Positions 1 to 6,344 of a stretch of DNA of 6,503 nt are shown in pieces; position 1 is the stretch's first letter; each line of letters begins with the position of its first letter. The stretch lies in the NCBI GenBank assembly GCA_002506745.1, contig DAYE01000033.1:4878-11380 (forward strand), read 5' to 3'. The translations under genes and the position numbers were made by a program. The DNA is from Euryarchaeota archaeon UBA33 (GTDB lineage Archaea > Thermoplasmatota > E2 > DHVEG-1). The notes beneath the pieces are model-generated. The model did no database searches. It worked only from the letters and a program-made list of their open reading frames with translations, and was not told the DNA's origin.

Positions 1-1
1 A

Positions 2-646
2 CCGCCGTACTCAGATGCGACTCAACTTCGAAAGATGATTAAAAATACCTCCCTTGAACAATTCACGATCATCGAGAGGGAACTTCCTAAGATAATAGGA
101 TTTCTTGTGAAGGTGAACCCTAAGCGAGATGTCTCGTCCCCTGCGATAGTAATCATAGATCATTCCTTTGCCGTGAAAGGCATCGGAGAGGTAATCCTTG
201 GGTTTGTGAAACAAGGAACCATCAATACCCATGATACCATGGTTCTTTTACCGGCAGATAAAGAAGTAATCATCCGCTCTATCCAAATGCAAGATAGTAA
301 TTTTAATAGTGCGACTGCAGGATGTAGAGTAGGTCTTGCGATAAAGGGTGCGACGGTCGAAGAACTGAAACGAGGCGCGATTTTTTCTGCACCCAATGCA
401 GCAAAAACCGATAGCAAATTTACGCTTCATTTCACAAAAAACCAGTATTATTCAGACGTCAAAAAAGGGATATTTCATGGCACCATAGGAATGCAAAGCA
501 TCCCTGTTACGATCACAGACATCTCTAGAGACACGATTACTATTGAAACTGAAAAACCTGTCGGGTATACAAAGAATGATACATTTATTTTACTTGATTT
601 AAACGCAAAAAAACTCCATCATATCGGGAATGGAGCGTTCGTCTAA
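2..646 (+). CDS. SelB-like / EF-Tu domain 2 protein (aSelBL-type), 5' end outside window
   Basis: The frame is open from the left edge to the TAA at 644-646. The first ATG, at 35, has no ribosome binding site, and the codons before it read PPYSDATQLRK, so the real start lies upstream and only about 214 C-terminal residues are visible. The segment with HSFAVKGIGEVILGFVKQG, then HDTMVLLP, then IRSIQMQD, CRVGLAIKG and LKRGAIF is a typical translation-GTPase domain 2 beta-barrel (about residues 40-118 counted from the ATG at 35). It is most like the archaeal SelB branch of the EF-Tu family. A domain-3-like beta-rich tail follows (about 119-203). Archaea are known to carry SelB-like proteins (aSelBL), some with degenerate GTPase motifs and no selenocysteine system. 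This is probably one of them. The G domain is not in view, so GTP binding cannot be judged. The protein lacks the long C-terminal extension of bacterial SelB. Confidence 0.8.
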   Translation, partial: PPYSDATQLRKMIKNTSLEQFTIIERELPKIIGFLVKVNPKRDVSSPAIVIIDHSFAVKGIGEVILGFVKQGTINTHDTMVLLPADKEVIIRSIQMQDSNFNSATAGCRVGLAIKGATVEELKRGAIFSAPNAAKTDSKFTLHFTKNQYYSDVKKGIFHGTIGMQSIPVTITDISRDTITIETEKPVGYTKNDTFILLDLNAKKLHHIGNGAFV

Positions 647-756
647 CTATTGAAGACCAAAGATAAAGAATCCGAACATAAAACCGCTTGCTTTAATCCC
701 GCTAGGTCCGTTTTCATCTTCTCCTGTTAATAAAATCAAAACAAAGCCGTTTTTTA

Positions 757-833
757 GGGGGAACCCCCTGCATCTGAACCGCAGGTTGGTCTGAAGAGGA
801 TATCATATGGAAATATTACAGGATAGTTTTTTT
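757..833 (+). ncRNA. Possible short structured RNA in the spacer (tentative)
   Basis: The spacer 647-875 has no convincing ORF. Within it, AGGGG/CCCCT (756-760 with 765-769, loop GAAC) can form a hairpin. CCTGC at 767-771 can pair with GCAGG at 781-785, as an alternative to it. The stretch ends in a run of seven T at 827-833, a plausible archaeal termination signal. A TATA-like TTAATAAAAT at about 727-736 sits roughly 26 bp before the G-run, which fits a transcript starting near 757. I recognise no known RNA family or riboswitch. It could instead be an untranslated tail of the gene on the left or a leader of the lipoprotein gene. Confidence 0.2.
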
Positions 834-875
834 CCACTAGATGAAAATAAATGATTTAAAGATGAAAAGAACGGT

Positions 876-883
876 TTTATATA
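876..883 (+). promoter_or_regulatory. TATA box for the lipoprotein gene
   Basis: TTTATATA preceded by the purine-rich GATGAAAAGAACGG, a BRE-like context. Archaeal TATA boxes are centred about 26 bp before the transcription start, which would put the start near 905. That lies downstream of the ATG at 896 and so favours the ATG at 929 as the translated start. A weaker TTTAAA at 855-860 could give a transcript from about 884 that includes the ATG at 896. Confidence 0.5.
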
Positions 884-915
884 GGAGACAATGCTATGTA
901 TCGGTGGAAAAGAAC

Positions 916-922
916 GAGGGAG
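916..922 (+). promoter_or_regulatory. Ribosome binding site supporting the ATG at 929
   Basis: GAGGGAG lies 6 nt before the ATG at 929. A competing GGAG at 884-887 lies 8 nt before the ATG at 896, but it would be upstream of the transcription start predicted from the 876-883 TATA box. Confidence 0.4.
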
Positions 923-928
923 AAAATC

Positions 929-3304
929 ATGAAAAAATCTGGACTAAATATTTTTTTAACTGCTGGTGTTGTAACTCTTTTAATATTTAGTGGATGTACA
1001 TCTGGGGTTGTAAGCACCTCTCAATCAACCACAACAGATGCATCTCAACCAAAAAATGCTGTTGCAAATGATGATGCAGTCATCACCTGCTATGTTGGTG
1101 GGATTCCGCATACCCAAACCATTTCCTATGAATCAGGAACATATTTGAAAGAATTATTTTCTGCGTTGGTCACAGCAAATGCCCATGATCCGTGCTCTGC
1201 TGAAACCCAACAACTTCAACGACAGATTCTTCTATGCGCTGAACAACAAGGTTTGTTGCCAGCGGGGATGTCTGCGGACATGGTTTTAGCCCAGTTTGGT
1301 AAACGAAGTCAGAACTTTGCTCCTCAGAATATCGATGGTGGTCTTCCTGTGTCTAATGCGGGTACGGGTCGGGAGATGTTTTGTAACTTTGTATCCACCG
1401 GTCAGGGTTCTGCGTTCCCGATCATTATTCTCCCACGTTTTATCCCCTTTGTTATGGCTCCGATTCCCAGGTTGTTTGTCGGCTGGAAAACACCTTTAGG
1501 TATTACGAGTTGTGGTGGTCTGAGGTCAGGGACTGGTTTTATTGCGTCTGGTCAGCAACAGGGTCTTGCGCTAGGGTTCTGGGGTATCGGGTTCAGTATC
1601 TTTCTCCCACCGGTAATGGCGTATGGGATGTTTGGGTATGCATTGTTTGCGAAGGTATCTGCTGAAGAGATGGAATATTGGCCGCCGAATAGTCCACCGG
1701 AGATCACCCAGACCGATCCTGCGGACGGTCAACAAATGGTACCGGTAACTATAACAGAATTACGGTTTGAAATAAACGATTTGAATAATGATCTTATGAG
1801 TTATAATGTGACGACAGAACCGAACATCGGGTCAGGGAGCGGTGGTTTAAAACCAGATGGGATCTATTCAATTCCTATCTCAGGATTGGAGAGCCTTACG
1901 AATTACAGTTGGTACATTCAACTCACTGATGGGAAAGATACAGTCAATAAGATATGTTCCTTTACAACCGAACCGATTGCACCCAAAATTTCAAACCCAT
2001 CGCCAGAAGATGGGGAACGGGATGTGCCTATGAATCTTCCCCATTTGCAGTTCACGCTGAAGGATTATCAGGGAGATGCGATGGAGTACACCGTGCAGAC
2101 ATCCCCAAATATCGGTTCTCAACATGAGGTAGGTGTTCATGATGGAACCTACACAGTCCCTCTAAGTGGTATGACCTATGGGGTTGAGTATTACTGGTAT
2201 GTGAACGTGACAGATGGGACACATTGGGCACGGAAAATATATAGTTTTACCACTGGATATCCCTCCCCGTTTGATCCGTTTGACTATGGATGGCAGTACA
2301 GGAAACAAATCACAATTGATCATACACAAGTTACTGATGATTTGGATAACTTCCCTGTGCTCATTAGTACGACTGATGCAGATCTTATGAAAGCACAAGA
2401 TGATGGAGATGATATCTTGTTCATGAACGATGCGGGAGCTGCAATAAAACTACACCATGAGATTGAAAGCTTTGATGCAGCCTCTGGAACGCTTGTTGCA
2501 TGGGTAAACATCAATGATCTTTCTTCAGATGAAGATACAATTTTCTATGTGTACTATGGGAATCCAGATTGCATTAATCAAGAATATCCTGAGAAAACCT
2601 GGGATTCTCATTATAAGGGAGTCTGGCATATGAACGACGCTACACCATCAACAATTGCAGATAGTACTTCAAATGGAATCACCGGTATGAAAAAAACTGC
2701 AAACATGCCTGTTGAATGGAATGGACGGATAGGAAAATGTCAGCAATTTGACCGAACTGAAACAATATGGGAATACATAACAACCAATGATGTTAATAAA
2801 CTGAGTTTTTCTGGAGATTTTACCATCTCTGCATGGATATATCCACTGACAACACAAAACATGAGAGTCGCTGGAAAGCAGCAAGACATTTCAGGAGATT
2901 ATAAAGGATACTCATTGAATTGGGATTTACAAGGCCCAGGCTCAAAAATGTCTCTGCGGGTCGATGGTGGTGGATATCATTATCAATACATCTACGCAAA
3001 TGAAGAAGAACCATCAAGTAATTGGTACTATCTCTCTGGTATGAAACAATCTGGGACTAACTTTTTTTATATCAATGGTGTACAACAATCTCAGACGGGG
3101 ACACAAACATTGGTAAATTCAGGTTACCCATTTTGTATTGGTGCATGGAGAACAGATACTGCAAGTGCGAATTTCTATGGGACTATTGATGAAGTCCGCG
3201 TCTCTGATATCGGACGGTCTCCTGCTTGGATAGAAACAGAATATAACAATATGAATAACCCTACCTTGTTCTTCATTATCGGACCTGAAGAACCCCATCC
3301 GTAA
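929..3304 (+). CDS. Surface lipoprotein with Ig/FN3-like repeats, DUF2341 and LamG-like domain
   Basis: From the ATG at 929 this encodes 791 residues; the in-frame ATG at 896 would add 11. The N-terminus is a lipoprotein signal: MKK, a hydrophobic core, then IFSGC with the candidate lipidated Cys at 23, followed by a Ser/Thr-rich linker. The protein is therefore probably exported and membrane-anchored. Residues about 50-250 form a domain I do not recognise, with five Cys (54, 89, 103, 152, 195) and two Pro/Gly-rich hydrophobic stretches (about 162-187 and 216-243). Two related Ig/FN3-like repeats follow (about 256-350 and 351-444), each opening with P-x-I-x-x-x-x-P-x-D-G and closing with SFTT. 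Residues 455-546 match DUF2341 (GWQYRKQITID near the start, FYVYYGNP at the end). Residues about 565-770 match a LamG/concanavalin-like fold (GVWHMND, FTISAWIYP, FYINGVQQ, TIDEVRVSD). Such architectures are typical of binding or adhesion proteins; the ligand is unknown and no hydrolase motif is visible. The gene appears monocistronic. Confidence 0.85.
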   Translation: MKKSGLNIFLTAGVVTLLIFSGCTSGVVSTSQSTTTDASQPKNAVANDDAVITCYVGGIPHTQTISYESGTYLKELFSALVTANAHDPCSAETQQLQRQILLCAEQQGLLPAGMSADMVLAQFGKRSQNFAPQNIDGGLPVSNAGTGREMFCNFVSTGQGSAFPIIILPRFIPFVMAPIPRLFVGWKTPLGITSCGGLRSGTGFIASGQQQGLALGFWGIGFSIFLPPVMAYGMFGYALFAKVSAEEMEYWPPNSPPEITQTDPADGQQMVPVTITELRFEINDLNNDLMSYNVTTEPNIGSGSGGLKPDGIYSIPISGLESLTNYSWYIQLTDGKDTVNKICSFTTEPIAPKISNPSPEDGERDVPMNLPHLQFTLKDYQGDAMEYTVQTSPNIGSQHEVGVHDGTYTVPLSGMTYGVEYYWYVNVTDGTHWARKIYSFTTGYPSPFDPFDYGWQYRKQITIDHTQVTDDLDNFPVLISTTDADLMKAQDDGDDILFMNDAGAAIKLHHEIESFDAASGTLVAWVNINDLSSDEDTIFYVYYGNPDCINQEYPEKTWDSHYKGVWHMNDATPSTIADSTSNGITGMKKTANMPVEWNGRIGKCQQFDRTETIWEYITTNDVNKLSFSGDFTISAWIYPLTTQNMRVAGKQQDISGDYKGYSLNWDLQGPGSKMSLRVDGGGYHYQYIYANEEEPSSNWYYLSGMKQSGTNFFYINGVQQSQTGTQTLVNSGYPFCIGAWRTDTASANFYGTIDEVRVSDIGRSPAWIETEYNNMNNPTLFFIIGPEEPHP

Positions 3305-3489
3305 ACCAACTCATCATCTGAACTAGGAGATGTAAAGAGAACATATGAGATTGGAGTTCTTGGCAGTCAGATGGCAGGATTTGTTAAATCGTATGGTGCG
3401 GACTGGGAGGTCTGGGTAGGAGGGGTCACGGATTCAGGAAGTTAATTCGAACGTTTCGTCTCTTGACCAATCCAGGTTCGTCTTTCCTT
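3305..3489. other. Convergent intergenic spacer
   Basis: This separates the 3' ends of the lipoprotein gene (+) and the permease gene (-). No recognisable gene is seen. The lipoprotein frame stays open after its TAA for 46 more codons, to the TAA at 3443-3445. A 4-bp hairpin CGAA/TTCG (3448-3458) and a T-rich stretch at 3478-3495 (TCGTCTTTCCTTTTATTT on +) may help terminate plus-strand transcripts. No equivalent T-run is seen on the minus strand after the permease stop. Confidence 0.35.
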
Positions 3490-4668
3490 TTATTTGCTCA
3501 TCGCCTGTCTGAACATTGGGACTGCGACTGCAAGCAGGACGATACCGAATGCGACCAGGATGAGGACCTCGGTGCCGACCGCGGAGATATCCGCCCCGAG
3601 GACCATGACTTTTCGCAGCGCGGTCGTCGCGTAGGTCAAGGGGAGGAATTTGGCCAACCCTTGCATGTACCACGGCATCTGCTGCAGTGGGAAGAACACC
3701 CCCGAGAGGAACATCATCGGAAACATCAGGGTCATCATGACCATGGTTGCGGTCTCCTCGTTTTCGGTAAAGGATGTTATTAGGATGCCAAGACCGACGA
3801 AACTAAAGACGGTCAGGAGGATAAGGAAGATCACCAGCAGGATGTTTCCTTCGATGACGACGCCGAAGAGGACGACTGCAAGAAAGAGAATGATGAATCC
3901 TTGGATCATCCCACGTACGGTCTGCGCCATGACTTTGCCAAGGATAATGGACAGTCGGTTGATGGGTGCTGCAAGCATCCCATCTAAGGTTCCTATGTCT
4001 TTTTCATAGGAGATCGCGTGGGGCAGCCCGGTCATGAGCGCCATCATGACGACCATGGCGATGATACCAGGGGCGACGAACTGGAAGTAGTTCGGCTCTC
4101 CAGGGACGATGCCTTTTGATTCGACGACATAAGGGGTCACCATGGCTGTTGCGGTTGTGACGGAGACGTTGAATCTGCTGTTGAGGTTATAGATCGCACT
4201 TTGTTTGCCCATCGCCTCGATGGTTTTTCCAAGAACCCCTTGGATGGTGAGTGACATCTGCGGGTTGGATTGATCAATGACGATCGTGATCATCCCTTGT
4301 TTGCCAGATCGGATGTCTGCTGAGAAATTCTCAGGGATGATGATTCCACCATTGATTTCATTGTTCTGCAGTTTCGTTTTAATGTCGTTAAAATCCTGTG
4401 CGTTGCTGAGGTCCATCATCCCTGTCTGGTTGTTGATGGTCTCCAGTTGCGCCAGAAAAGAAGACCCCAGGGTTCCTGAATCGTTGTTCACCATCGCGAT
4501 CGGCGTATCGCTAATCGTGCTCCCTGAGGGGAAGATGAAACCGACCATCACCATCATGAACAGGGGCATGAGTATTAACATGATTAATCGTAATTTGCTT
4601 CTGCTGAACTCTAAGAGGTCTTTCCAACAGATCCATGCGCTGTGCCGCAGTACATTTCTTACACCCAT
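3490..4668 (-). CDS. ABC-2 type transporter permease
   Basis: A 392-residue membrane protein, the channel half of an ABC exporter. One TM helix (about 28-46) is followed by a roughly 150-residue extracytoplasmic domain (47-196), then five TM helices at about 197-217, 252-272, 276-298, 307-326 and 366-385. Between TM2 and TM3 lies the conserved cytoplasmic elbow YEKDIGTLDGMLAAPINR (221-238), expected to contact the ATPase. The segment before the last helix, LSGVFFP-LQQMPWYM followed by LPLTYATTALR, is characteristic of the ABC2_membrane/DrrB-like family. The amphipathic N-terminus (WKDLLEFSRSKLRL) is also typical. Starts at the ATG at 4668, 11 nt after the ATPase gene, with GGTGA at 4680-4676. 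It probably works as a dimer with the neighbouring ATPase to export a hydrophobic compound, lipid or peptide; the substrate cannot be inferred. Confidence 0.9.
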   Translation of the reverse strand: MGVRNVLRHSAWICWKDLLEFSRSKLRLIMLILMPLFMMVMVGFIFPSGSTISDTPIAMVNNDSGTLGSSFLAQLETINNQTGMMDLSNAQDFNDIKTKLQNNEINGGIIIPENFSADIRSGKQGMITIVIDQSNPQMSLTIQGVLGKTIEAMGKQSAIYNLNSRFNVSVTTATAMVTPYVVESKGIVPGEPNYFQFVAPGIIAMVVMMALMTGLPHAISYEKDIGTLDGMLAAPINRLSIILGKVMAQTVRGMIQGFIILFLAVVLFGVVIEGNILLVIFLILLTVFSFVGLGILITSFTENEETATMVMMTLMFPMMFLSGVFFPLQQMPWYMQGLAKFLPLTYATTALRKVMVLGADISAVGTEVLILVAFGIVLLAVAVPMFRQAMSK

Positions 4669-4675
4669 GTTTTTT

Positions 4676-4680
4676 TCACC
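4676..4680 (-). promoter_or_regulatory. Permease ribosome binding site overlapping the ATPase stop codon
   Basis: On the minus strand TAGGTGA places GGTGA across the last base of the ATPase TAG stop (4682-4680), 7 nt before the permease ATG. Ribosomes finishing the ATPase would sit on the permease initiation site, so coupled translation is likely. Confidence 0.65.
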
Positions 4681-5885
4681 TACCGTATCCTTTTTGGTCG
4701 ACGTCGACCCGGGCCGTGTCCCGGTCCGGCACTACTTGTGTTATTTTCTGATATTTTTTCGCGGGCTTCACGCCCGGTCAAATGCAGAAATACGTCTTCT
4801 AAAGAGGGTTCAAGATTTTTTACCATGCGGACTTTCGCACCGTTTTTCCGTAGTGAATCTACGATGCTGTCAAACGCGTCATTACCTGTGGTTCGCACCA
4901 ACAGGTGAGACAGGTCCTCCTGGACGAGTGATTTGACGAATGGAAGTGATTGCACCGCGGTCATCATGCGTGGCTCGAGGTTTGCTATCTCGATTTCAAA
5001 GGTGGACACATCGGTCCCTGAGATGAGTTTTTTCAGATTCGCAGGGGTGTCGAGGGCAACGATGTTGCCATGGTCGATGATGCCGATGCGTTTGCAGAGG
5101 GCTTCGGCCTCGCCCATGATATGGGTGGTGAGGATGATTGTGGTCCCGTGTTCTTGGTTGATCCTCCTGGTGAGTTCTCGTATCTCCGCGGTGGATTGCG
5201 GGTCTAAGCCGAGGGTCGGCTCATCAAGGTAGAGGATCTCTGGTTGGTTGACGAGCGCGCGGATCACGTTGATGCGTTGTTTCATTCCTGTTGAGAACGT
5301 GCTGATGCGCTGGTCCGCCCATTTTTCCATGCGTACGAACCTGAGGAGTTCGTCGACCCGTTTGTTTAAATAATCATTGGGAAGGTTGTATAGTTTGCCG
5401 AACAGTTTGAGGTTTTCTCGTGCGGTGAGCTGTTCATACATGATCATTTTCTCTGATACAAGACCGATGTGTTGTCTGACTTTTCCTGCGTGTTTGACGA
5501 CGTCGTAGCCTGCGACGGTCGCAGTGCCTTTTGATGGTCTGGTCAGTGTGCATAATATCCGGATGATGGTTGATTTACCTGCACCGTTTGGTCCGAGTAA
5601 CCCGAAGATTTCTCCTTTTTTGACGGCGAAGGAGACGTCGTCGATTGCGACGAAATCTTTGAAGAGTTTGCGAAGATGGGAAATCTCTATGGCGTTGCCG
5701 TTCATGGTTCGTGGCTCGGTGCTGTCTGGGATGGTGACTCTTCCTTTTGTGTTGCATTCAGTGCAGGTCACGATGAGATGGTCACCAGGGCTGCCGCTGT
5801 ATTCTCCGATGGTGTTGCAGCTGGGGCATTTGAATTGATGGGTCGCTTGTGTAATTCCTAGTTGGTCTGATTCCATTCTAATCAC
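4680..5885 (-). CDS. ABC transporter ATP-binding protein with N-terminal zinc ribbon
   Basis: A 401-residue ATPase that should power the neighbouring permease from the cytoplasmic face. Residues 20-44 hold CPSC and CTEC (Cys 20, 23, 41, 44), a compact zinc ribbon not usual in this family. The ABC domain spans about 66-285: Walker A GPNGAGKST (98-106), signature FSTGMKQR (197-204), Walker B ILYLDEP with catalytic Glu222, D-loop GLDP, and switch His255 in TTHIMGEAE. At the Q-loop the sequence is GLVSEKMIMYEQLT, with Glu145 where Gln is usual. Residues about 293-370 resemble the C-terminal extension of DrrA/CcmA-like exporters, ending in LEPSLEDVFLHLTGRE. The last 20 or so residues are Gly/Pro/Arg-rich and probably disordered. 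Start: the GTG at 5885 overlaps the regulator's TGA. The ATG at 5876, 3 codons in, has AGTGAT 4 nt upstream and may be the real start; the zinc ribbon is kept either way. Confidence 0.92.
   Translation of the reverse strand: MIRMESDQLGITQATHQFKCPSCNTIGEYSGSPGDHLIVTCTECNTKGRVTIPDSTEPRTMNGNAIEISHLRKLFKDFVAIDDVSFAVKKGEIFGLLGPNGAGKSTIIRILCTLTRPSKGTATVAGYDVVKHAGKVRQHIGLVSEKMIMYEQLTARENLKLFGKLYNLPNDYLNKRVDELLRFVRMEKWADQRISTFSTGMKQRINVIRALVNQPEILYLDEPTLGLDPQSTAEIRELTRRINQEHGTTIILTTHIMGEAEALCKRIGIIDHGNIVALDTPANLKKLISGTDVSTFEIEIANLEPRMMTAVQSLPFVKSLVQEDLSHLLVRTTGNDAFDSIVDSLRKNGAKVRMVKNLEPSLEDVFLHLTGREAREKISENNTSSAGPGHGPGRRRPKRIR
4696..4709. repeat. Perfect 14-bp GC-rich palindrome
   Basis: GGTCGACGTCGACC reads the same on both strands. 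It lies inside the last codons of the ATPase gene, about 28 bp before the permease start. On the minus strand an imperfect stem of GACCGGG with CCCGG(G)TC directly precedes it. In mRNA these could form two hairpins just upstream of the permease ribosome binding site. No T-run follows on the minus strand, so it is not an obvious terminator. Confidence 0.6.
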
Positions 5886-6112
5886 TTTTTCTTAATCGTT
5901 GATTTCATCTTGTCTATCTGTTTACTCATGAAGTCGAGGTAGGTGCTCATTGATTCTGGGTTGACTAAAACGATGCGGTACGATTCAGCGTTTCCGACGA
6001 CAAGGAGCTGGTCGCCTTTTATTATATGAAAATCATTTCGAAGTTTCGCCGGCAGGACAATCTGTCCTCGTTCGCCGACGGTGGTGCTGCCGTAGAATTT
6101 CATGTCTTTCAT
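5882..6112 (-). CDS. AbrB/MazE/SpoVT-type DNA-binding regulator
   Basis: A 76-residue protein whose first 40 residues are the swapped-hairpin AbrB fold: GSTTVGERGQIVLPAKLR (8-25) followed by IIKGDQLLVVG (30-40). A short Lys-rich helical tail (about 50-76) ends in KKK. Such proteins dimerise and bind DNA as transition-state-type or autoregulatory factors. The frame is open back to an ATG at 6187 (101 aa). I place the start at 6112 because AAGGTGA lies 8 nt upstream and because the operon TATA box at 6159-6152 lies inside the longer reading. Its TGA (5884-5882) overlaps the possible GTG start of the ABC ATPase, so it heads the operon and probably controls the exporter. No toxin gene is adjacent, so a MazE-type antitoxin role is unlikely. 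Confidence 0.85.
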   Translation of the reverse strand: MKDMKFYGSTTVGERGQIVLPAKLRNDFHIIKGDQLLVVGNAESYRIVLVNPESMSTYLDFMSKQIDKMKSTIKKK

Positions 6113-6120
6113 TATGCTGT

Positions 6121-6127
6121 TCACCTT
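6121..6127 (-). promoter_or_regulatory. Ribosome binding site that fixes the regulator start
   Basis: AAGGTGA on the minus strand, 8 nt before the ATG at 6112, matches the archaeal anti-Shine-Dalgarno. It is the strongest such site in the window. The predicted 5' untranslated region is very short, about 17 nt. Confidence 0.7.
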
Positions 6128-6151
6128 GAAGCGGATGGTAAGGGACACCCC

Positions 6152-6159
6152 ATATATAA
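6152..6159 (-). promoter_or_regulatory. TATA box/BRE for the regulator-ABC operon
   Basis: TTATATAT on the minus strand is preceded by the purine-rich AAAAGTG, a BRE-like element. With the usual spacing of about 26 bp, transcription would begin near 6129, just before the AAGGTGA at 6127-6121. Confidence 0.65.
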
Positions 6160-6163
6160 CACT

Positions 6164-6190
6164 TTTCATACTAATCATACATTTCATACT
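6164..6190 (-). repeat. Three tandem 9-bp repeats upstream of the operon promoter
   Basis: On the minus strand: AGTATGAAA (6190-6182), TGTATGATT (6181-6173) and AGTATGAAA (6172-6164). The outer copies are identical, and all three share GTATGA with an exact 9-bp period. The array abuts the BRE/TATA and would cover roughly -35 to -61. It is a candidate operator or activator site for the operon, possibly bound by its own AbrB-type product; the binding partner is inference. Confidence 0.5.
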
Positions 6191-6287
6191 TTTTTGTTCA
6201 GATTTTTTTTTCTAAAAACAATCAATTGGAGTGTTGTCATGATGGGAACAAACCGTCGAAGCCATTGTCGGAATTCGAGGAAAAAGA

Positions 6288-6295
6288 CTTAAAAA
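6288..6295 (+). promoter_or_regulatory. Probable TATA box for the asparaginase-domain gene
   Basis: CTTAAAAA preceded by the purine-rich GAGGAAAAAGA (BRE-like). Transcription would start near 6318, about 27 nt before the ATG at 6345. It diverges from the operon promoter. The rest of 6191-6287 is AT-rich, with a T-run at 6203-6211 and no gene I can support. Confidence 0.4.
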
Positions 6296-6344
6296 CCAAG
6301 TTGATTACCGGTCCTCAGTACGGATAAGGGATTGGGTTGGACCT

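Noticed and set aside
3345..3419. 24-codon ORF (MRLEFLAVRWQDLLNRMV...) in the convergent spacer, vaguely like a permease N-terminus
   Set aside because: The likeness covers only a few residues, spacing from the AGGAG is too long, and nothing continues it after the stop.
4696..4715. Resemblance to a cloning linker (two GTCGAC sites beside CCCGGG)
   Set aside because: Coding frame and operon order run straight through it, and no vector sequence flanks it.
4277..4936. Long plus-strand frame opposite the permease and ATPase genes
   Set aside because: It is the complement of two well-supported membrane/ATPase genes, has no family features and crosses their junction.
5882..6112. AbrB-type protein as the antitoxin of a toxin-antitoxin pair
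   Set aside because: No small toxin gene lies next to it; the neighbours are an ABC ATPase and permease in one operon.
6239..6292. 17-codon basic micro-ORF (MMGTNRRSHCRNSRKKT) with GGAGTG upstream
   Set aside because: It is very short, its end overlaps the probable BRE/TATA of the next gene, and it has no recognisable features.
6026..6292. 88-codon plus-strand ORF across the divergent promoter region
   Set aside because: It is mostly antisense to the AbrB gene and runs through both promoters and the repeat array.
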